Below, in pieces: positions 56,931 through 64,000 of a DNA stretch of 64,000 bases. Position 1 is the first letter of the stretch. Each line of letters opens with the position of its first letter. Under the pieces are notes generated by a model. It was not told the origin of the DNA. It searched no databases and was given only the letters and a program-made list of their open reading frames with translations. Made by a program: the position numbers and the translations under genes. Source of the stretch: Dendrocalamus latiflorus (lineage: Eukaryota > Streptophyta > Magnoliopsida > Poales > Poaceae); assembly GCA_017311315.1 (NCBI GenBank), contig CM029610.1, positions 41,990,870 through 42,054,869 of the forward strand. The letters run 5' to 3'.

Positions 56931-59746
56931 ATGGACAACCTAGTGACCCTATATCATGGAGGCAGTGTGACAAGTGATGATTATGGAAATGTTCAATTTG
57001 TTGAAATGCAAAGAGTGCCTCTGATATTCGGTGATCGGCCGTCGTTTAGTGAGTTGGTTGCTAGGGCTCGGAAGAAGCTACATTGTCATGCAAACGAGGA
57101 GAGCATCACAGTTGAGGGGTTACTTCACTTCGGTTCGAAAGACCTAGTTCTCAGGCGGTTGATCTTAATTGGTTCAGAGGATGAGTGGGACCAATATGTC
57201 AAATTGGTTATGAGGAATGAGTTAAAATGTTTGGACGTTGTTGTGCGGAAGGTGTCCATTGATCCCACCCCTCACGGTTATTCACCAGAACTAGGTGATC
57301 AGGCACCCTTTGACCCTCCGTTACCGGATCTTGCGGTGGATGTGGAAGAAGTGCCTGAGGTGCCCGATGCTCTATCTTCCCCGAACGAGGTTCAGATTTC
57401 TCAACCAGTTCGAGTTGAATGTCGGACTGATGATGTCGTGGCGGCCCCTCAGGAGATGGGATTGACCCAGAATCAGCCCAGTAAGTGTCGAGCAACACTT
57501 TAGCCTTTTCCCGTCATTCCTTTGTTTTGTCTCAATCCCATCGTTGTCGTGCTTATGATGCAGGAAACATTCTTGGTAATGTGGTTGTTCCTCCCGTTGC
57601 TCCATCTGGCAACGTTGAAGAAGTCTGCAGGGACTCCAACAGTGAGATGATTCAAATTGTGGATGATCTGGAGCCTTACGAGATCGCAAGGGCCGTTGAT
57701 TCTGATGATGACCGCCCTTTTGGAGAGCTGACCGAAAGTGATATTGAGCTGATCAGGCGTTATTGCCCTGGCCAGGATCCATCAGTTCATGAATTCAGCG
57801 ATCTTAGGCATTCTCATGGGGCTTATGCAGAAGGAAGGGATGACGAGTTGCTAGATGCTCCTGAGTCCGGGTCAAGCATGACAATTGAGAAGGGCATGGT
57901 GTTTGAGGACTTGTCTGCATTGAAAAGGTGGCTGCAGGAGTATTCAGTGATCCGTAAAAGGCCATTCAAGGTGAGACATTCTTATGTGGAGCGGAGGTAC
58001 ACAGTTGTGTGCGAGAAGGAGACATGTGAATGGAGGGTTTGTGCTAGCAAACAGAAGGTCACGGGAAAGTTCAAGATCACAAAAATCGTTGGCCCACACA
58101 CTTGTGCCGAAGCAGAGCTCAAACAGAAGCATCGGCAGTTGACCTCTACCATTATTGCCAAGTCACTGTGTCACATAGTAAAGGGAGAACCCAATATGAA
58201 GGTGAAGACACTTGCTGGGATTGTTAAGGAGAAATTTGGATACGAGATAAGGTATGGAAAAGCATGGAGGGCAAAGCAACGCATCTGGAAGATGATATAT
58301 GGGGACTGGGAAGATGGGTACTTGCAGTTGCCAGCACTGTTCAATGCAATCAAAGCGGTTAATCCAGGCATGCATTATGAGTACGTCCCGAAACCAAACG
58401 AATGGACTCAAGATGGGATGCAGATATTCTTCCGTGCTTTCTGGTGCTTTGCTCAGTCCATCGAGGCCTTTCGGCATTGTCGTCCCGTCTTCGCTATTGA
58501 CGATACGTTTCTTCTTGGCAAGTACCAGGGCACACTTCTGATAGCCATTTCCTGTGACGCAGACAACGCGTTGGTTCCTTTGGCGTTTGCTTTGGTTGAG
58601 AGGGAGAACAAAGACAGCTGGGGATGGTTCTTGCGGCTCGTTCGGAGGCACGTGGTCGGCCCTGGTAGGGAGGTTGGTGTCATTTCTGATAGGCACCAGG
58701 GCATACTTTCTGCCGTACAGGAGCAGATACCGGGGTATGCAGCTTTGCACCACCGTTGGTGCACTAGGCATCTTGCCGAGAATCTACTCCGTAAGGATGG
58801 TGCGAAGGATAACTTTCCTCTGTTCGAGGAGGTCGCTCGAATGCTTGAGGTGAAGATCTTCCAGGAGAAGTTGGAGCAGCTTAATACTGCAACAAACGCA
58901 GAAGGTAGACAGTGGTTGACGGGATTGATGAGAGATGTCGACAAATGGACAAGGGCTCATGACGACGGTGGCTGGAGGTACGAGTTTCAGACAAGCAACA
59001 TGGCCGAATCCTTCAATAGTTTGCTTAGGGGTATACGTGGTATGCCCGTCAATGCTATCGTATCCTTCACCTTTTACAAGCTTGTTGCCTGGTTCAACGA
59101 AAGACACGCACATGCAATGGCGCTACAAAGTAAACAAGTGAGATGGGCGCCAAAACCGAAGCGCCACCTTGAAAAGGCAAAGGCTAGGGCTGAGGCACAT
59201 GAGGTACATTGTTTTGACAACGCCACGGGCACTTATGAGGTTGTAGAAAGGGGTGGTACAACGACCGATGGAGAGCTCCGGCCGACGAGGAGGCATAAAG
59301 TTGTCCTTATTGATTTCTCATGCACATGTGGTAAACCGAGGCAGTACCACTTTCCATGTTCTCATTATGTGGCAGCAGCGAGGCATCGCAACTTTGACTA
59401 CGAGAGCAAGATACCTCGGGAGTTCAGTGTTGACAACCTTGTGCTTACGTGGTCTCCCCGTTTCGAGCCTTACCGGGATGAGGGAGAGTGGCCACCGTAC
59501 ACCGGGCCCAAATACATTGCGGATCCGGGTAGCCGTTGGAACAAACGTGGAACCAGGAAAAGGACGAGACACAAGATGGTTATGGATCAGCTTCCAGGAA
59601 GAACGAGGCGAGGGAGATCAACCCCCTTTCTTACTAACCCCGAGCAGAACCAATGTAGCAGATGTGGTAGACTTGGCCACAATTCACGCACATGCCATTG
59701 GCCACTTAGTCAGGTGCGAGTGCTTGTTATTCGTTATGTTTCATAG
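56931..59746 (+). CDS. MURA-type transposase of a MULE
   Basis: This enzyme cuts and inserts the element. Exon 1 (56931-57480) and exon 2 (57564-59746) join in phase over an 83-bp intron (gtaagt...gcag), giving about 910 aa. Residues 1 to about 110 (MDNLVTLYHGGSVTSDD) resemble the N-terminal domain of plant MULE proteins, and an acidic linker follows. From about residue 300 comes the MuDR DNA-binding part (KRPFKVRHSY, CEKETCEWRVCA, GPHTCA). The catalytic triad is readable: D in AIDDTFLLG (about 496), D in ISDRHQG (about 559) and E in SNMAESFNS (about 665). A SWIM zinc finger (CTCGKPRQYHFPCSHYVAA) lies near 770 and a CCHC knuckle (CSRCGRLGHNSRTC) near 880. The ATG directly follows a splice acceptor, so a 5' leader exon is likely. 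At CAG|gtgcga (59713) the transcript could also splice into the next gene. Confidence 0.9.
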
Positions 59747-59877
59747 TTCGTGTAGTTGTTTTTTCATATGTAATTTGCTATGTTTCTTGTTTAATTTCTT
59801 ATTCTTTCCATATTGTATGCATGTTCAATATTTTGTTTACTTGTATGTTGGACTGACAAATTCAAATTTTTTTTAGG

Positions 59878-62346
59878 ATGGCGCAATTCCACCTGCTAGA
59901 CCCGTACTACGAGGAGAGCCACAGAGGACGGCTCACCGCGGAGGGGAGGGTATTGCCTTCATCACTTCCTGTACAATTTGAGTTTATATTGATGCATTAA
60001 CTAAAAAAATTGGTGTATTCTATACAGGAGCTGCCCATCCTTCGTCCTCGAACCCATGACGGGTTCCTGGACATGCAGTACGACGAGCGGTACACTCCCT
60101 TCCTGGAGAGGGCTGGCCTAGACGCCATCTCTTACCAGGTTCGCCGTGGGTTGCCCACCTTCAACCCCCCGGCCATCACTGCACTGGTTGACAGGTTAAG
60201 TGATGAACCATTGCAACTTGCATGTTCATTGTTTATCGGCTATTTGCGCCTCAAATTCTCTGACATGTAGTCCTCTTTTTTGTATCATGTAGGTGGAGAC
60301 CGGAGACTCACAGCTTCCACCTCCCTTTCGGGGAGATGACTATTACGCTCCAGGACACTCAGAAGATACTTGGTGTCGCCATTCACGGCCGTCCGGTTAT
60401 CGGGCCGTGCGTGCCTGCAGGTTGGAGAGACCGAGTAGAGGCCTTCCTCGGGAGAGAGCTTCCTCCTGAGGCAGGCCATCGCAGTTCTGGTGTTCCTATC
60501 AGCTGGCTCCGGCAGACTTTTGCAGCGTGTCCTGAGGGTGCGGACGAGCAGACAGTTGCCTACCACTGCAGGTAGGGGTGGATATCGAGCCAACTCGTCG
60601 TCTTATCGAGCTTTTTGTAAAATTGACATAGTTTGATCTAACATCATTTTACATATAATTGCAGAGCATGGATCCTGCACTTGTTTGGCTGCGTTCTCTT
60701 CCCCGACGGAACGGGAGACAGCGCTTCGTGGATGTACATCCACTGCCTCACGGACTGGGACACGGCGGGGCAGTACAGCTGGGCTTCCGGGGTGTTGGCG
60801 TTCCTTTACCGCCACCTCTGCGAGGCGTGTCGTCGGAGTTCGGCGAACTCGACATTAGGTGGTTGCCTGTACCTCCTCCAGCTGTGGATGTGGTGTCGTC
60901 TACCGGTTGGTCGTCCTACGGTTTTGCCTGGTCGTCCATGGTTCCCAGAGGTTCCAGTTCGTCGACGTCCGACAGTTGCATATCTTTGGGACCAGGTCTC
61001 AGTTCCGTACGCCAGGAAGAAGCGGGCGTACGTAGAGTACATAAACGAGCTAGATGCGCTCACGGCCTCCAGTGTAAGTTAATTACATGTGGTATCGTGA
61101 TTTTATTTGTTAGTCCTGTACCTTACAAGTAAATTGTTGCTATGCAGGTTAAGTGGGAGCCGTATGCCGAGGAAGAGGTGGTGGACATTCAGTTCAGCGC
61201 ACTGTGCAGCATAGACGAGGCCCTCTACAGGATGAGGTGCCCCCTTATCTGTTTCTATGCTGTTGAGTATCACCTGCCACATCGAGTTGCACGCCAGTTT
61301 GGTATGAGGCAGTTGTGGCCAGTAGCGCCGATCTCCACGTCTGTGGCCTTGCACAAGTAAGTGCCATGCAATTTCAATTCTAACCTTGGATTCCAATTTC
61401 ACGGTGTTTCTACTAATGTTAACTTTTGGTTTACGTCATGCAGATTTGATCGTCAGCGACAGAAGAAGGTCACAGACTTCGAGCAGCACCACCACGTGTA
61501 CGTTGAGGAGTGGGGACACTCCCAGGACCACGTGGACGACAACAACGAGCCGCACAGCAACGAGCAGTTCCGGCGGTACCAAGTTTGGTACCAGCGTGCG
61601 ACGCGGTCCAAGCTTAAGAGCCAATGGACTCAAGATGACTACGCCGACATTGCGTCCTCCGACGACGATGACACGCCCTACGACCAGTCGACTCGCCTTG
61701 GGACGCAGGTGGAGATAGCACCAGTCCTGGACCGTGTGGTAATGTTCAATCTCATTGCTTATTTTTCAATAGACCTAAATACCCCTGACATGTAGCAAAT
61801 TATCCATTCTTTTGTTTGTTTGCAGGGCAAAACCCTGAGGCAGTCCGTACAGGACATAGAGCGTATGTCCAGGACAGTCGGCGACGACGTCAGGATGCGT
61901 ACCTTCCTGGAGGTAAGCTTCGACAAAGCCACTCACAAAATTAGTACATAATATCTTCGTGTCTTGTTGGTTAACAAAATGTTGGAATGCAGAGGCTCGC
62001 ATGTCGGCTACGTCGTGCGGCTGCTCGTTGTGGTTGCAGCACAGGCGCGGCGAGGGACGTAGACGTGCCTTCGACACGACTTGCAGACCCGACGCGGCGA
62101 GGGTCGTACACGGGACAGAGCTCGTCCCCCACGAGGAGCGACACTTTCCCGTCCCAGGGCGGTGAGGACGAGGACGACGACGAGGTGGAGCAGACTTACG
62201 ATGAGATAGGCCCGTCTCAGCTCGTAGACGCTCCTTCGACTCAGCCTACACAGCCCGTACGACGCAGACGCCGCCGCGAGCCTAGCCGTTACACTCCAGG
62301 CACCGACGCCCTTGGTAAGGGTAAGGGTAAGGCTAGGAGGCAGTGA
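59878..62346 (+). CDS. Plant mobile domain (PMD) protein of the MULE-like element
   Basis: Eight exons (59878-59949, 60028-60194, 60293-60571, 60665-61073, 61148-61356, 61444-61738, 61826-61912, 61993-62346) total 1,872 bases and give 623 aa with every junction GT/AG and in phase. The N-terminus FHLLDPYYEESHRGRL, THDGFLDMQYDERYTPFLER and the core RWRPETHSFHLPFGEMTITL (about 80-100) followed by GWRDRVEAFLGRE identify the aminotransferase-like plant mobile domain, often annotated as serine/threonine phosphatase 7 long form. No phosphatase domain is present. The C-terminus is acidic, then basic (RRRRRREPSR). PMD genes occur both as host silencing/development genes (MAIN/MAIL1) and inside transposons. 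Its role in the element is unknown. The ATG lies one base after a strong splice acceptor, so its mRNA probably starts in an upstream exon. Confidence 0.9.
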
Positions 62347-62877
62347 TACGGTCGTGTATGCTTGTGGTTGGGCTTAAAAGTCGTTGTATATATTTTGTAA
62401 TGAGCTAGGAGGCACTTGGTAAGTGGTTGGACTGAGATGTGTTTGTAATGAGCTAGTTGTTGTATACATGTGTTTATGTTATATTCATTGTGTTTTTGTA
62501 ATTTTTGTGAGGTTTTTCAAGTGCTTGATGGTTTGATGTTCACAGATGGTTTGCAGTATAAAAGGGTTGCTCTAAGTTTTTTTATTACGACGGCATACAA
62601 CCAACCAACCAACACACCAACGAACAAAACAACATAGCATAAAACATTAACAACATAGCTTGACGACAACATAGCATAAAACATTACCTAAATAGCTTGA
62701 CGACACGATAGCATAAAATATTACCAACACACACGAGCATAACCTCCAGCACTACAACTTGAGGATAACAATAATCACAAGTAGTACACCTAATAATTTA
62801 ATTCAACACAACAGTCGTACTGCCACATCATCAACACATCAACATGGAGAATTGCTGAATGCCATAACCCTCGTTAC
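62347..62877. other. Space between the convergent PMD and GRF genes
   Basis: This is AT-rich DNA with an ACAACATAGCATAAAACATTA-like word repeated two to three times around 62630-62720. It is a shared 3' region of two convergent genes. No other feature was recognised. Confidence 0.45.
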
Positions 62878-63490
62878 CTAAATGCCAAACGAGCCTCGTG
62901 GCACCCACATGGAGAATTGCTGAGGGGGCCGCCTCGGACGTGGCTGGCCGTCGTGGTAGTGGCATGCACATATGCAGCTCGGGTTCGCGCAGCAACATGT
63001 GGGATCATAAGAGCTTCCTATATTCACGACCTCCTCGTTGCCCCTCTCGCGTTGCAGCTGTTCGCGGAGGTCGTTGTTCTCCTCAGTGAGATTCTCCATT
63101 CGGTACTCCAAGTCCCAAATTCGAGCCCATAATGTATCCACATAACGATCAACATACCGTTCATGAGGAGGGTCGATCCAGCGGGAGAAGTCGCATTTGG
63201 CCATCTGCACAAAAAAGTACGGTAAACTTCGAGGGTCCAAAAGCAATAAAAAATGAAACATTACTAATTTGTACCCCGGAGCACGAGCATCGGAAGAAAC
63301 GTCGCCCGCCATCGTTCGGGGAATCCAAGATCTGGACAACCGCGTACTCATTGTGTCTGCATTTCGGCCACGGTGGTTGAGCACGCCGGCTTGGTATCAA
63401 TCGGTACTGCGGACCGAACATATCCCTCGTTTCTAAGGGAATGTCATCCTTCGGTGACCCAAATCCCACTGGCCCCTCGGCTTCAGACAT
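62878..63490 (-). CDS. GRF-type zinc finger / coiled-coil protein of the MULE-like element
   Basis: Two exons on the minus strand, 63490-63275 and 63204-62878, join in phase at GGG|gtacaa and gcag|ATG to give 180 aa. The split GRF finger is completed by splicing: C44-R-H46, GGRRFFRC (Cys68), then C76-DFSRW, matching the C-x-C/H...GRxFxxC...C-xFxW pattern of GRF fingers (nucleic-acid-binding modules). Residues about 92-127 (LWARIWDLEYRMENLTEENN) form a heptad-like coiled coil. A Cys-rich motif CCCANPSCICACHYH follows near 142-156. The start MSEAEGPVG at 63490 is the first ATG of the frame. It is convergent with the PMD gene. A decayed relative lies at 24621-25318. Its function is not known. 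Nucleic-acid binding is inferred from the finger. Confidence 0.82.
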
Positions 63491-63611
63491 GGTATGTTTC
63501 ACCACGAAAGAGAGGGTACTACTTTGTTCGATTCACAATGTCATAGGACCCCAACCGTGCTACTTATAGCAAAACGGGGCAGTTTAATGCAGTGACCACC
63601 AAAAAAAGAGG

Positions 63612-63771
63612 CTTTTGCTCAGGAACATGACAACACGCCCCAGCTTTGCTCAGGGACATGACACAAGAGGTCAGCTTTTGCTCAGTGAGATGACAACAGA
63701 GGGCAGTTTTGCTCAGTGACATGACAAAAGAGTTCAGATTTTGCTCAGTGACATGACAAAACGGGGCAGCA
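63612..63771. repeat. Five copies of a 32-bp repeat (ttttgctcagtgacatgaca)
   Basis: Units start near 63612, 63644, 63675, 63706 and 63738, each with TTTGCTCAG followed by ACATGACA-type sequence. They lie 120-280 bases upstream of the GRF gene start, on its promoter side. Confidence 0.85.
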
Positions 63772-63808
63772 TATGTCAGCTTTGCGCAGTGACGGAATAG
63801 GCCTTTAG

Positions 63809-63950
63809 CCTGTACACATATAGGGGCGTAGGTCTTTAGCCTTTACAGGAGTAGGCCTGTAGGCCTGTACACATATAGGGGCGCAGGTCTTTAGCCTTTA
63901 CAGGAGTAGGCCTGTAGGCCTGTACACATATAGGGGTGTAGGTCTTTGAA
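63809..63950. repeat. 55-bp tandem repeat, about 2.6 copies
   Basis: CCTGTACACATATAGGGGCG recurs at 63809, 63864 and 63919 with AGGTCTTTAGCCTTTACAGG between. It may be subterminal sequence of the MULE-like element. The window ends 50 bases later. Confidence 0.88.
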
Positions 63951-64000
63951 AAGGCTACGAACTATGAATTTATTACGAGACTATAGTCTCTGAAAAGCCT

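Larger units (their letters stand above)
55620..64000 (+). mobile_element. MULE-like DNA transposon with three genes (left end approximate, right end beyond window)
   Basis: The unit contains a MURA-type transposase, a plant mobile domain gene and an opposed GRF-finger gene, bracketed by unusual repeats. The left end is placed near 55620, where an AT-rich run with tttttgaaaaatattcac precedes the GGCGCC array. Neither a long terminal inverted repeat nor the 9-11-bp duplication expected for Mutator could be shown, because no matching inverse sequence is inside the window. All three genes can be read without stops after splicing, so the element may be autonomous. Confidence 0.65.

Noticed and set aside
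63612..63950. CRISPR-like appearance of regularly spaced repeats
   Set aside because: This is plant nuclear DNA. The units are direct tandem repeats without unique spacers, and there are no cas genes.
1..64000. tRNA, rRNA and other structured RNA genes
   Set aside because: No tRNA T-loop/acceptor pattern or rRNA segment was recognised on either strand. A covariance-model scan would be needed to exclude small RNAs.

Overview
This is plant nuclear DNA, almost certainly from a grass (Poaceae). The genes have introns with GT/AG borders, and plant-type Ty1/copia elements are nested in one another. A MULE with plant mobile domain and GRF-type genes is present, and the ordinary genes are an NPF transporter, an ARFB1-type GTPase, a SmD1 exon and an RSH tail, the last three orphaned or single. 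No species marker is visible, so nothing narrower than grass is claimed.

Layout. Positions 1-21,780 hold a tandem pair of NRT1/PTR-family (NPF) transporter genes on the + strand. Copy 1 (exons to 9,836) is split by an intact, apparently very young copia element (1,144-7,638) lying 18 nt before an exon. A nested pair of non-coding LTR-like elements (10,452-17,765, containing 13,434-17,306) separates it from copy 2 (to 21,671). A third, broken NPF copy lies at 34,734-37,380 and is itself split by a second member of that LTR-like family (35,339-37,050). Between them, 21.8-34.7 kb is decayed DNA. It contains the remnant of a GRF-type gene (about 24.6-25.3 kb), an orphan SmD1 exon, and a second intact copia element with identical 249-bp LTRs (29,603-34,383).

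Positions 37.4-42.5 kb form a minisatellite-rich block (about 30-bp, 91-bp and 21-bp units) carrying a clean hAT-type MITE. The one clearly ordinary housekeeping gene, an ADP-ribosylation factor of the ARFB1 type, has six exons at 42,946-45,956. A third copia element (46,856-53,423), sitting inside a relative of the hAT MITE, carries a one-base frameshift in reverse transcriptase. It is followed by an orphan TGS-domain tail of a RelA/SpoT homologue and two MITEs.

From about 55.6 kb to the window end lies the most interesting unit: a large MULE-like element with three reconstructable intact genes. These are a MURA-type transposase (two exons, about 910 aa), a plant-mobile-domain protein (eight exons, 623 aa), and, convergent to them, a GRF zinc-finger/coiled-coil protein (two exons, 180 aa). 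They are flanked by an array of GGCGCC palindromes on the left and by 32-bp and 55-bp tandem repeats on the right. The decayed GRF-type gene 38 kb upstream suggests that this third gene belongs to the element family. The right end of the element lies outside the window or was not recognised.
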